DNA of 64,000 nt from Forficula auricularia. Lineage: Eukaryota; Arthropoda; Insecta; Dermaptera; Forficulidae. The position numbers and the translations under genes were made by a program. The DNA lies in the NCBI GenBank assembly GCA_024734495.1, contig JALMQS010000153.1, positions 36,022,584 to 36,086,583 on the forward strand. The letters are read 5' to 3'. The notes beneath the pieces are model-generated. The model made no database searches. It saw nothing but the letters and a program-made list of their open reading frames with translations, and had not been told where the DNA came from. The first letter of the stretch is position 1. Every line of letters starts with the position of its first letter. Positions 11,601 to 22,179 of the stretch are shown in pieces.

Positions 11601-11999
11601 AAAGAGTTATTTTCTATATTTTTTTCTATTTTAATTAAAAGGAGGAAAATTGAATTGATTTTTTGAATACATTTTTAAAAATGTTTTTTTATTGAAAAAT
11701 TGAATTTTTTGGAACGAAGTTCCTTATGGGACGCCTCCGAGTGGTACCTAAGCCGGTGAAAAACGTCCGCAACGTTAAGAAAAAGCGAGCCAATGCTCAT
11801 GCGCGCGCATCCACTCAGCCACTCTGGAGGCGGGGCCTCTGGCTTGTGCTGCGGTCAGGATCGCTTGGATTTAACTGATTCAGTTACTGCAAAAAACAAA
11901 CATTTTATTACTATCTGAGACAAATATGGACAATGATCAGCTATATGAAATACTGAATTTTAATTGTATCGTCCATTATAAAAAGAGGTAATGTTCGAT
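11601..11999. other. No gene seen; GC-richer block near 11730-11880
   Basis: A block from GGGACGCCTCCGAGTGGTAC to GTGCTGCGGTCAGGATCG has higher GC than its surroundings but no clear frame. It precedes the endonuclease fragment and may be part of the same element. Confidence 0.35.
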
Positions 12000-12538
12000 C
12001 AGGTGGAGTTGCGATTTACCAATCGAATGACGACACTGTTAATATTGTTTCACCAAATATGGACATAATAATGAGAAATGCTAATGACTTTGGTTTTAGA
12101 CATTCACCTGTTGGAGATATTTGTTCTGCTATTTGCAAGATGGAAAACGGCGTTGAAATCGTAATGGTAGTCGTTTACATTGCACAGAAACAGAAGTTAA
12201 TGAACATGCAAGGATTCATACATCGATCACTGTTGGAGTATTCTGCAGCATCTACAGCATTACTTTGAAGAGTATGGTACCAATTATGACCAACTTCCAC
12301 TAATTTTGGCAGGTGACTTCAATATTAACTTCAAAGATAAGCAATCAGAGTCATTTAAAACTTTTCTGAAAAATACATTTGATTTAAATATGAACAATAA
12401 TGAAGATGAATCCACTACGAGAGACAATACTACTATCGATGCTGTTTTCTCGAGATATTTGGCAAAAATCGAATCACAAATATATATATCTTATTTTAGT
12501 TACCATAAAGCTATAGTTTCTATGATAGAACATAATTA
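12000..12538 (+). pseudogene. Endonuclease/exonuclease/phosphatase domain fragment of a transposon
   Basis: Two overlapping frames together show an EEP-type endonuclease. The first reads GGVAIYQSNDDTVNIVSPNM from 12003. After a frame change near 12255 the second reads LILAGDFNINF, the conserved GDFN motif, then TTIDAVFSRYL and ISYFSYHKAIVS, where the S-x-H catalytic region sits. Such domains occur in LINEs and at the C-terminus of Helentron Rep-helicase proteins. The TTIDAVFSRYL...SYFSYHK wording fits the Helentron type better in my judgement. The frameshift and missing N-terminus make it a pseudogene. Confidence 0.7.
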
Positions 12539-12808
12539 GGCTTAATTATTATTATTCATATAAATACCTGTTCTTTTTGTATATTATTATTATTATATAT
12601 TATATATTTTTATAAATCATTGTAAATAAAATAAAGGTGTTAAGATAATTTTATAAAGTAGTTTCTTTGCTTTTTATCGATAAAAAAATCATAATAAAAA
12701 ATGTATACCTGAATAATTATTTTTCTTTATACCTAGAATAGAACTTAAAATTAATATTTTTATAATAAGGAACTTCGTTCCTATCCGGTGTCCTACGACA
12801 CAGATATA

Positions 12809-12966
12809 TTTTATTTAGGAAACAAATCAAAGATTTTAGTAGAAATATTTTTACATTGCATATCAGAGGGTTTCGTCCCCTTGGGAATCGAAACCAAGCG
12901 CTAACTAAGCTTGCCGGGCCAGTAGCCAAACCCTTAAGACAAATCTCTCTCCGATATGCAACATAT
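12809..12966 (-). repeat. tRNA-derived SINE copy, left arm of an inverted pair
   Basis: The reverse complement matches 13508-13668 with few differences. Read on the minus strand it carries GGTTTGGCTA as an A-box-like word and GGTTTCGATTCC as a decayed B box. The two copies flank a different SINE at 13118-13445. Confidence 0.7.
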
Positions 12967-13117
12967 AGTATATAAGAAACAAAGCTACAAATTTTTCACT
13001 CCTTTCAACTCGAAGGAATAGTAAAAAATCAGGCTAAACTGAAAAAAGTTTTCAGTGTCGGTTCCTATATTTAAATGATTAATGTAGAAACTTAAGCATA
13101 CTTTTGAGTTTCTTTTC

Positions 13118-13445
13118 GTGACTGTGGGTCAGTTTTTTAAGAATTGACTCGATGATATAATGTAGATCGCTCGACTCGAGACCAAGTCTTACGGCAGGTT
13201 AGATATTTGCAGTTCGCCTCATCTTGATAGTAATGGCAACCTATCAAGTTGTGTTCATGATTTGCCAATTGTGACCTCTCCAAATTTTAGCCGATAAATA
13301 CTGTGAACCGGCGTTAAATATGTAGTTCACATATATGTAACTGTGCATGTACAACTGAGCACACATCAGCACAGGTATATGTGGAGAGCCGACACCCGTT
13401 TCGGGTATGGCCCTGAAGTAGATATGCAAGAACCCGATGGGTTCT
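13118..13445 (+). repeat. SINE of a second tRNA-derived family (older copy)
   Basis: The copy resembles the intact SINE at 40905-41190. Both contain GACTGTGGGTCAG, TCGAGACC (B box, here CTCGAGACCAAG), AGTAATGGCAACCTA, ACCTCTCCAAATT, CAGCACAGGTATATGTG and AGCCGACACCCGTTTCGGGT. The head here is diverged. Confidence 0.75.
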
Positions 13446-13507
13446 ACCTATTCCCTTCTGTAGTTGAAAGGAGAAAAAAATTTGTAACTTTATTTCTATA
13501 AATATAT

Positions 13508-13668
13508 GTTGCATATCGGAGAGAGATTTGTCTTAAGGGTTTGGCTAACGGCCCGGCAAGCTTAGTTAGCGCTTGGGTTCGATTCCCAAGGGGACGAAAC
13601 CCTCTGATATGAAATGTAAAAATATTTCTACTAAAATCTTTGATTTGTTTCCTAAATAAAATTAAATT
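13508..13668 (+). repeat. tRNA-derived SINE copy, right arm of an inverted pair
   Basis: TTTGGCTAACGGCC fits a pol III A box and GGTTCGATTCC fits the B box, about 35 bases apart. The 3' part ends in CCTAAATAAAATTAAATTC without a long poly-A. Its inverted partner is at 12809-12966. Confidence 0.75.
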
Positions 13669-13805
13669 CACTTTTTAATATTTTATAATTGAGCTTGATT
13701 TTTGAAAAATTCCATCTTTTTCAAAAAAAGAAACTCAGAAAAGATGCTTAAATCTTTGCATTAATATTTTTTATATTTAAAATTTGAGTTGTTATAGTCC
13801 ATCTT

Positions 13806-14444
13806 TTGAAATCCAATAATTACCCTCATTCTATTATTGAAAAGTGTTATAAAGTAACTAAAAATAGAATTATTAATAATAATAATGTGACAGAGAATAG
13901 CAAGTGTTGGACATTCTGTAGATTTCCATATATTAAGAGCCTGTCATTTAGAATTGGTTCCTTGTTCAAAAAAACCAACTGTAAATTAGTGTACTACAAC
14001 TTGTTTAAAGTTAATATGTTATATAGTGAACTAAAAGACAAATCCGGTTTAGTATATGGGATACCATGTTCATGTGGAAAGTCTTATGTTGGACAGACAA
14101 GACAGAAATTGAAGACAAGAATTGGACAACACAAGACGGACTGGAAACCTGAAAATAAAAATAAAAATAATAAAACCGCCCTTGCGTCTCATCACTTTGA
14201 GAGTGGGCATTGTTTCCGGTTTGAGGAGGTTGAAGTCTTGGATTTGGAGAACAATTATTGCAACAGGAATGTGAGTGAGATGATTTTTATAAAGGCGTTG
14301 GACACTGTCAATTTTAGATCAGATACTCAACACCTTAATTCAGTATATGTGACCTTCTCCGAGAAAAGGGACCTAGTGTGTCAAAAAACGGGTTTGGGAC
14401 TTAAGAGTGGATTCTGGTACCTAAAAGGATGTAGAATAAGATGA
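13806..14444 (+). pseudogene. Penelope-like element, GIY-YIG endonuclease C-terminal part
   Basis: The frame is open for about 212 codons. It contains KSGLVYGIPCSCGKSYVGQT, then RQKLKTRIGQH and LASHHFESGHCF, which is the GIY-YIG endonuclease of Penelope-like retroelements: VY-x-IPC-x-C before YVGQT, the Arg of the RxxxR-like segment, then the His- and Glu-bearing helices. The endonuclease nicks target DNA to prime reverse transcription. The reverse transcriptase domain expected upstream is missing, and there is no ATG at the frame start. This is therefore a 5'-truncated copy, although its own frame is undamaged. It is a possible mobilising source for the fold-back class described elsewhere in this table. 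Confidence 0.88.
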
Positions 14445-14559
14445 AATAAGTTAGATTTTTGATAAAAATTTAACAAAATTACAAAAGAACCAAAATTGCG
14501 AAATAACTTTTGACATATTGATAACACTCAGTTATACAGTTGGCTCAAGACTGAAGCGT

Positions 14560-15480
14560 CAATAACTTAAAACGTTAATAACTTATAACGTTAAACAACT
14601 CAAGTTTGAGTTGTTTGCTATAAAAGAATTTAGTCTTTTTGATTTTAAGTCGATTCTTCCTCGTTTTCAGTAGATGTTGCCATTAATAGTCAAAACATCA
14701 AAAATGGAATGCACTAAGGTTATTCCTCTAGTATTAGATAAGAATCGATCGTTATTTTTGATTTTAACTCGATTCCTCCATGTCTTCAGCAATGGTTACC
14801 AATAAAAAACGAAACGTCAAAAATTCAATATAGAATGGTTATTCCTCAAGTAGAGAATAGATCGCTATTTTTGATTTTAACTCGATTCCTTCTATGGTTA
14901 CTTATAAAATTTCCTCCCAAATTTTTAGCATTTCACAGAGAGAACCTATCCATTCTTACTTAAGCAAGGTTAAATGAGCTATATTAAAACGATCAAATGA
15001 ATAAATTTTAAAGAATTTAAAAAAGTACTATCTTACTCTAGAGTAAAGTACTTTAAAATATAATTTTACTAAAAACTTTATTTAACCTTTTTTGTGGTCC
15101 CCAAGGTGCTTAATTGGGATATTAAATTTCATCAAAATTGGTTAAGTCATTTTCAAGATATTTAGAAAAAACTAAAAAAGTACTGAAACAAAGTATTAAT
15201 GTTTGTAGGCCGATATGTACCAAAAACTAAGCAGCGCTTCATTTTGTTAAAATAATGCTAGGTTTTCAATTTCATTTCAATCGGTGCAACGGTGTAAAAT
15301 TGTTATTCCTCAAGTATTAGATGAGAATCAATGGTTATTTTTGATTTTAAGTCGATTCCTCCATGTCTTCAGGAATGGTTAATAATAATAACCGAAATGT
15401 CAAAAATCCAATGTGGAATGGTAGGTATTCCTCGACAGTTAAATGAGAATCGATCATTATTTTTGAATTAAAGTCAACGT
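14560..15480 (+). repeat. Tandem repeat of about 117 bp, with interruption
   Basis: Units start at TTTTTGATTTTAAGTCGATT or close variants near 14636, 14755 and 14872, then again near 15343 and 15460. They contain TCCATGTCTTCAG, an ACGAAACGTCAAAAATTCAA-type word and GGTTATTCCTC. The interval 14905-15300 holds unrelated A/T-rich sequence. Confidence 0.75.
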
Positions 15481-16109
15481 GAACTGCAATTGCAAGTGAT
15501 ATATTTAATATAATAATAAAGGAATAAACATATTAATATTTCAAGTGAATTTGGATAAAGTTTAGCAACGATCCGTTGAAGTTTATTTATCTTGAGAGAG
15601 TCTTATAACTCAAAAACAGCTCATTATATGAAAAAAGTTTCAAATAAAAGCTTATTAATATGGAGGGCGAAACTAAACTACGCTATTGTTTGTTTACCTA
15701 CAACAAGCTTTCAAGGGTATTTCAAGGTCAAGTTCTATTTTTCAATTGGAAACCTATATATTTGTTTACATATTCTGAATCTACAAAAAAAACTGAACAG
15801 CTTTCATTAGAATTATTTTTTATTCGACATCAGATAAACAAAATTTTAAATCAATTAGTATCTCAGAAAAAACCCTAATAATTATTTTTAACAATTATTC
15901 AGCTTAATTATCAAATAATAATGATTAAATAATTAATTATTAAATCGAAAAGTCAAAACAATGAAAATAAGTGTTTATAATGATCTTAAAACTTCATTAT
16001 ACACAGATTTAAGAGATTATTTTCTACTTATTAGAACAACTTAAAATTCTTGAGTTTAAAAAAGTTTATTTCTCGTGTCAATCCAGTAGATAGTTATATT
16101 GTATTACTA

Positions 16110-16400
16110 TAATAAAAATGGATCATTTTTTGTTGAAGACAGAATTAAAATGGTCATAATTTATGGTGAATGTGGAAGAAGTGTTATGGGGCTGCCATTG
16201 AAATGGATGCCGAGCATTTCCTGACAGGGATACACCCTCACAAGCTTCATTTTATCGTGTTGTAAATCTGTTAAAAAAACATCAGGAAATGTAAAGGGTA
16301 CGAAGAAACTGAAACATGTCAAAATAACGAAATTGAAACTGGAATTCATCCAGAAAACTTGCGATAACACTCTGGAAAATCACAGAACAGCGTGGAAAGT
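16110..16400 (+). pseudogene. Transposase N-terminal helix-turn-helix fragment
   Basis: The conceptual translation across one frame change contains EDRIKMVIIYGECGRS and then FPDRDTPSQASFYRVVNLLK. This resembles the DNA-binding head common in insect mariner-like transposases (a basic helix, an IYGE-type turn, and a P..S..TF.R helix). No catalytic DDE part remains. The same region is found in reverse complement at 25740-25990 inside the complete-looking copy. Confidence 0.65.
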
Positions 16401-16414
16401 TTATTAGATTATTA

Positions 16415-16512
16415 ATTATTATATGACGAGCTTTTCGTGCGTGCCTTTGGCACGCCCTCGAAGCTCGGCCCTCCGGGCTGGTGCCCTGGCGGGCGGCGTC
16501 TCGGTCCAAAAA
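16415..16512. other. GC-rich hairpin block of about 95 bp
   Basis: The block contains hairpins GCGTGCCTTTGGCACGC and GGCCCTCCGGGCTGG in an otherwise roughly 25% GC region. It recalls the GC-rich 3' hairpins of Helitrons, but no CTRR terminus could be placed, so the class is left open. Confidence 0.4.
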
Positions 16513-16994
16513 TTTTATTCCTCTTAAAAAACCACACTCCAAATGTATACCTACCTGTAAACTCCCGAAAATACATAGTCTCTTAAAAGTTTCGCCTCAT
16601 TTTCGTCCTGACACAGCTACAGAAATGAGGCTTTAGATATGAATCTGGAAGTATTTTTTTCCTATAATCTACAGCCTTGTGATATTTTTTGTGTGGAAAT
16701 AGATTTATTTAAATATGGTATCGTGTGAGGAGGAGAATTACATTATATCATTTTTTTAAAATTTGGGATCGATAATCGATATAAGGCTCCAAATATTTAA
16801 AAGATCAATCAGGTGTTGTTTGTATGACAGGCTACTCCATCCAGTATTGCCATGAGAAACTCATATGGGCATGCGTGTCTTAAGTCGTTCAATTTTGTAA
16901 AAATTAAAAAATAAGAATAACAAAATTTAGATTTTTAAAAAATTATAAAAAAGTGGCAAATTATTAAAAAATAAACAAATAATATATAAATAAT

Positions 16995-17095
16995 TAAGTA
17001 ATGGAGAGGGATTCAGTCAATGGGTAGCCTCTGCTGAATAAAAAAACTCCCAATTATGGAAAACGTTTCGGCTTTAATTAAATATATATATAAAT
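16995..17095 (-). repeat. Fold-back-class arm, partner of 11057-11160
   Basis: GGATTCAGTCAATGGGTAGC, AAAAACTCCCAATTATGG and CGTTTCGGCTTTAATTAA are the reverse complement of 11077-11150. The CTGATGA box itself is missing here. Confidence 0.6.
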
Positions 17096-17929
17096 CAAAT
17101 AAGATGTGATTGATTTCTTTTTCTGTGCGCAAAGAAAAGCGAATTGAATATTGAATTTTTGAGTGGTGAAGGAGGAGGGGGGGGGTAATAATTATCAATA
17201 TATTTAATGTTTCTTAATTTAAAATCAATTGGAGTCTTTTCATTTCGAAATTTGAGTCCAAATTACGATTATATTTCAAATTTGCCGCAAATATACCGAT
17301 GGCGCTCTCTCTCAGCAGCATTACTTCAGCGTTGCGGCAAATTAATCTAGACAAATATATATAGTATAATTAATTTGAATAATTGTTAAAAATAATTATT
17401 AGGATTTTTTTCAGAGATCTAATTGATTTAATATTTATATCTATATAATAAAAATAGTTCTTATGAAAGTTGTTCAGTTTTTTTTGTAGATTCAGAATAT
17501 GTAAACGAATATACCTATAGGTTTCTATTTGAAAAACAGAACTTGACCTTGAAATACCAATGAAAGCTTGTTGTAGCTAAACAAACACTATAGCGTAGTT
17601 TAGTTTCCCCTTCCATATAAATAAACTTTTATTTGAATCTTTTTTTCATATAATGCACTGTTTTTGAGTTATTAGACTGTCTCAAAAGATAAAAAACTCC
17701 ACGGTATATTGTATATATAAGAATTTACTTGCATTAGCATTTCTTAGTAATTAGATGAGCGTATTGTTAAGTCAATTAAACATATTTTATTAATTTAAAT
17801 ATTATATTATATCGGATTTCGCAACACAATTTAAATTATTTTAAAAAAATGAAATATAAGTGTTGGCGACACTGGCAGTGCGGAGTGGGGTGGGGGTGGG
17901 GGTACTGGGCAAGAGAGAACCAAATTTTG

Positions 17930-18013
17930 TATTCTTTATTCATAACTCATTCTGGTCTTCGTCTGCAGTGTGTCTAAACGTTTTCAAAAGATTCAGGTCT
18001 CCATAAGCCACAA
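17930..18013 (+). other. Putative 5' non-coding exon of LRR gene 1
   Basis: The block ends AAAAGATTCAGGTCTCCATA...CACAA followed by a strong donor GTAAGTA at 18014. Two relatives, ending at 52270 and 52999, lie upstream of LRR gene 2 and have the same AAAGATTC...ATAAACCAAAA|GTAAGTA layout. The exon start is not known. Upstream similarity to the 52270 copy reaches back to about the ATAACTCATTCTGG word at 17938. Confidence 0.5.
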
Positions 18014-18579
18014 GTAAGTACCATACTTGGTAATAATTAATAATCTTCCAAATAATAATTTTTTTTTTATTTTGTAATAATTATTTATCTTCCAAACCAC
18101 AAATTTACTGCTACTAATTCCATTTCAATTTTCAAATTAACTTCATAATATTAATGATATTTTTTTTTATCTTCTAATTTATTTAACAACAAATGATGAA
18201 ATATGGTAGAAATGCTTTTAATAAAGAGAAATTAATCAATTTGTCTTCTGCTTGATGTAAAAAAACCTATATATATATATATATATGCAAATACTAATTA
18301 TAAATATATAATTTATTTGTTTGAGTGTTTATTTTGGAATTAATGATAAATATATTTTTAAATTTCTCATGGATTCAATTATCCCCAATTGGATATAGAA
18401 ATTTCGTTTTGTTGTTAAATCAAGTTCGTTTATTTGGCTTGCTTATTATGAAAACAAAAACAAATTTCTATATTCAATTTGGTTAATGAAGCCATCATAT
18501 AATTAAATAGACTGATGATGAAGTTAAAACCTTCAAAAATATAGTCTAAGCAAATACATTATATCCATTTATATTAGGT

Positions 18580-19446
18580 AAGGTCAGGTGGGGTAACTGG
18601 GGCCGGGGGCAACTGGGCCAGGGGTCCTGTAACCCCAGAGCTTTTTAATTTTACCGCATTTTTTTAGCGCAATTCATTTTTCCAATTGGTGGGAAATTTT
18701 CAGTGTTCCTGAATTAGAGAAATTTCTTTAAGTTTATTTTATACTTATGTACTTAGTTAAGTTATTTACTTATTTACCTAGTTATGTGCTTACTTCTTAC
18801 CTAGTTGCCTCACCCGCTTCCTTGAAAATATTGAGACTTGAGTAAGTACTTAATTAAGGCTTTCTTAAGCATAAGGAACTTATTTAACTTTATTTCAATG
18901 GGTAAAATGAAATTATTTTGTTTAGTTGTTTGATTTATGATACTTTTTTTGTATTTTCTGTAATAAAAATCGATTTGAAAAATTATACTTGGCGTTTAAA
19001 CTTAGAATAAAAAAAAGAGAGGTCTTGGTGCAACTGGGCCAGCCTATTCAGGGCCCAATTACCCCGAATCGCTTACATCTTTGATTATTTTTAATCCATA
19101 TACAAATGAGACTAATTCTACCTACGGCCAGGGCCTTGAGGGATAGGGGAACATGTCCAACTGCTCAAAAGATGTTAAAAATTAAAAAAACAGCAAATAG
19201 GCTGGGCTGGTCCAATTACCCCACAACGCGTTTAACTGGGCCAACCGCAAAACTTTACATTCAACTTAAGATAATTTTCCAAAATTTTGAATAATCAAAA
19301 GTTGAAAGTATCATGATTATTTGAAGAAAATTTCATCTTTCAATTAATATTGTAATAATTGTGAGGAAGCTTAGTTATAGCCAAAAATATGGAGTACTAT
19401 CCTTGGGAAAACAAAAGAAGCTGCCCCAGTTACCCCACCTGACCTT
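18580..19446. mobile_element. DNA transposon with AAGGTCAGGTGGGGTAACTG termini
   Basis: The first 22-24 bases (AAGGTCAGGTGGGGTAACTG and on to GGGC) are repeated in reverse complement at 19421-19446. Subterminal CAACTGGGCCA words occur near both ends and internally. The 867-bp body has no transposase, so it is non-autonomous. It sits inside the putative intron of LRR gene 1, between the non-coding exon and the coding exon. Confidence 0.8.
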
Positions 19447-19643
19447 ATATGTTTATTAGCATCAAGCAGAAGACAATCTCATTGATTTCTCTTTGTGAAT
19501 AAACAACTCAGTTACTCTCGCCAAATACAATGTTTTGAACAAATGTCAGCTCATTAGCCTAGTAGACCTCTGTATATCTTTTCTTTACCATGGGTATGTG
19601 CATAGACCTCGCATGAAATTCCGGGCCCAACTGATAATTTAAT

Positions 19644-20505
19644 TAAGTGGATATTGATGAGGAAGTCCAAAAAAAAAGATAATTTATACTATCTTTTTAT
19701 TTTTATTCAAAAACAGACGTTTCGGATGCTATTCCCTCCTTCTTCAGGGTCCGTAATTAATTAAAATAGGATTTGGCCATCATTACAAACAAGATCATGA
19801 CAATTTTTTTTTTTACTTTATCCAATGCGAAGCTGTAAGCGTGGCTTCAAAGGGTCCTCAGGTAAAGACTACGGAACCCATGAACTCAATTAAAGTCACA
19901 AATTGTAGTATTCAATTAGGGCGAATTTTAGCACGTGACGGTTTTTCTAAAAACTGCATAGGGTCTCGTCGAGAGGCCAAAAAATGCAATTTTTTCATTT
20001 AGTGCGTGCGGACACTTTACAAATTTACTATTTACAATTATTTACATTATTAAATTTTAACTATACATGGGGAGTCGGCTTAGCCGAGCTGGCTAACGCG
20101 ATGGCCCAGCTTCAGCATCGATGATGACGATGTTTAAGCGGGAGGCCGGGGTTCGATCCTGGCTAGCATATAAAATTTCCACCGGCTAAAACTCGGCTCC
20201 CTCACTAACACTTTACTGATTTGCTGTCTAAATGGGCTTTGTTCCCACTGACAATCAATAAATAAATAAAAAACTATACAAGTTTTAGATCACCAATTAT
20301 GCCGTTCCAACAAATACTCAGGTCCATTATGTCCGTTCTGTAATTTAGGGCACGTGGCAAGAGATTTTTTATAGCTATCATTTACAGGATTTTTCTTTTA
20401 AAATAATTATTCTCTTGGAACGTCGGTTTTTAAATAAAAATAAAAAGATAGTATAAATTATCTTTTTTTTTTTTTTTTTTTTGGACTGCCTCATCAATAT
20501 CCACT
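19644..20505. repeat. Fold-back insertion with a SINE in its loop
   Basis: The left arm AGTGGATATTGATGAGGAAG...AAACAGACGTTTCGG (19642-19724) is repeated inverted at 20416-20506. On the minus strand the left arm continues into CTGAAGA (reverse complement at 19741-19747) before the GAAAC box. The loop contains about 300 bases of unrelated sequence and the SINE at 20068-20271. Confidence 0.7.
20068..20271 (+). repeat. tRNA-derived SINE with 9-bp target duplication
   Basis: The head carries the A box TTAGCCGAGCTGGC and the B box GGTTCGATCC. The tail is (AATA)n. The body is flanked by AACTATACA at 20059-20067 and 20272-20280. The extra bases between the boxes resemble a long variable arm, as in Leu or Ser tRNAs, although the head folds poorly as a functional tRNA. 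Confidence 0.85.
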
Positions 20506-20786
20506 TAATCATCTTATAAAATTTAGTAAAATTAAAAGTAATTTTAAATAATATAAATTAAAAGAGTATTTCTTTTCATTTCATTGAGACCCCCTCCCCC
20601 CACCGTAACTATTTATATAATTAGATAGTTTATTTTTTAATCGATTTCTGTTTAGTAGAGTACAAGGGCAGATCGGTGGGTGAGGATATATAAGTTTATT
20701 TCTTTTTTCTATAACATTAATTGGAATTTGATAATAAAATAATAATAATGGGGGGGGGGACCTTCTTCTATGTTTCAGATCACATA

Positions 20787-21761
20787 ATGTATTCTTTTCA
20801 ACCAACAGAGAGAATGTTCCAAGTTCTCCGGGAGGGGCTGGAAGAAAATGCTGGATTGGTTGAGAAGAGATTAATTGTCAATGCAGTGCTCCCTGTGGTC
20901 AAATACAGATTGCTGGACAGGTTTCTCTCGGATACAACGCTTGCTACAAAGCTCCGTTTGAATTGCCTTCCTATTTTCCTTGACCAGAATACAAAATATT
21001 TCGATTTTGTACAAGGTACTAATTATCAATCAATAGTTAAACGCGTTTTGAAAATAATACCGAGATACTGTCCAAATATCGAAACGGTCGATTTGAGAAG
21101 TTTAATCATATTTTCTCAGAACAAAGAAAATTTCATAAATGTTCTGTTAAAATCGAAACAGTTGAAATCAATAAAGGTGAGGTGTCATTTCCTCCCGAAA
21201 TGTGCAATCAACCACCTTTTGTTTCAAGAGGATTTTCACCTGCATGATCGGGATGTTCAAATTGGACTACAAAAAATAGATTATATCAATGGAGTACATT
21301 TAACCCCAAGAAAATGCACCAGACTTTTAAAACTCTTACCTAATTTGAAAGGTTTCGGCATGAGGCAAGAATTAGGTTCATTCTTAACTAATTATATTGC
21401 TGATAATGACAATGATCACACAAGATTAAGGAAAATAACCGAATTTTTTGATCGTGACACAAACTTGACAACTCTAGATTTATTTGTTAATTATTGTCCA
21501 TGCGCAAACCGGATATCTCTAGATTCACCGGACCGAAATGTTATTGAAAATCTTGCAAAATTTCCATTACTTTCGGATTTAAAAATAGATTCTGAACATT
21601 TTGATAAAGTCATGAACTTAATCAAAATTATTGGTAGGAAAATTAAAAAGTTGGAACTTCTAACTCGTGACGATCATGTATTTGACCCAGACATTGTGCA
21701 TGGGTTATGCCCGGAATTATTAATTTTAAAAATTGAGGATGAAACATTTAGATTCTACTAA
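20787..21761 (+). CDS. LRR-type protein 1 (unnamed family), intact
   Basis: The gene encodes 324 residues in one uninterrupted exon. The start MYSFQPTERMFQ is chosen because it aligns with the start of the paralogue at 54473 and because TTTCAG|ATCACATA, an acceptor shared by both genes, lies just upstream (exon start 20779). The protein has a helical N-terminus (FQVLREGLEENA), a conserved RLNCLPIFLD segment near residue 60, and then irregular leucine-rich repeats of the CPNIETVDLRSL, LLPNLKGFGM, NLTTLDLFVNYCP and KIKKLELLTRD type. This is the ribonuclease-inhibitor-like fold also seen in F-box LRR proteins, but I do not see a proper F-box. No signal peptide or membrane segment is evident. Function is unknown; protein-protein binding is an inference from the repeats. 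The next element downstream is repeat DNA, and no operon-like neighbour exists. Confidence 0.82.
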   Translation: MYSFQPTERMFQVLREGLEENAGLVEKRLIVNAVLPVVKYRLLDRFLSDTTLATKLRLNCLPIFLDQNTKYFDFVQGTNYQSIVKRVLKIIPRYCPNIETVDLRSLIIFSQNKENFINVLLKSKQLKSIKVRCHFLPKCAINHLLFQEDFHLHDRDVQIGLQKIDYINGVHLTPRKCTRLLKLLPNLKGFGMRQELGSFLTNYIADNDNDHTRLRKITEFFDRDTNLTTLDLFVNYCPCANRISLDSPDRNVIENLAKFPLLSDLKIDSEHFDKVMNLIKIIGRKIKKLELLTRDDHVFDPDIVHGLCPELLILKIEDETFRFY

Positions 21762-21764
21762 TAT

Positions 21765-22175
21765 TATATATTGTGATGATGTTTAATTGGGGTTTTTTCA
21801 TAAAAAGAATAAAAAAAGGGAGGGGGGATTTGGAATTTGGGCAGTCGCCAAGGGCGAAACAGTCCAAGGGCGCCAGCATCACTTAAGGCATATTAGAAAT
21901 TCGCTTATAAACATTTGGCCTTAAGTACACGGATTACATTATTGCGTAAATCAACAGAGTATTTTTTTATTCATTAATTATTTCTTTTGAAATAAATATG
22001 AAGGTATGTAAGGGATGATTTAAAAAATACACATAAGAAATAAAACTAGATAAACAATTAAAGAAATATATAACTAATAATATTGTATTGTTTTATTTTT
22101 TTTATAGATATACAAATTTTATAATAAGAAACTTGACATGTATGCTCTTTAATTTGTTTCCCTCCATAATCATTA
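21765..22175. other. 3' flank of LRR gene 1, no gene seen
   Basis: The stretch holds A/T-rich sequence and a GGGCAGTCGCCAAGGGCG-type fragment near 21840 that resembles the ...GGGCGCC... end of the repeat at 22180-23190. No convincing AATAAA placement was made. Confidence 0.4.
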
Positions 22176-22179
22176 TATA

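Larger units (their letters stand above)
15585..17708. mobile_element. Decayed mariner-like element with later insertions
   Basis: The left end TATCTTGAGAGAGTCTTATA and the right end, in reverse complement, CCGTGGAGTTTTTTATC match the termini of the complete element at 25370-26504. The interior holds a transposase N-terminal fragment (16110-16400), a GC-rich insertion (16415-16512), and a fold-back-class fragment (16995-17095). It is much longer than the 1.1-kb copy because of those insertions. Confidence 0.65.

Noticed and set aside
19106..19294. 62-codon ORF
   Set aside because: It lies wholly inside the TIR element 18580-19446 and is made of its repeated words.
20070..20165. Possible functional tRNA gene
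   Set aside because: A and B boxes are present, but spacing, the tail and the 9-bp target duplication show a SINE rather than a tRNA gene.
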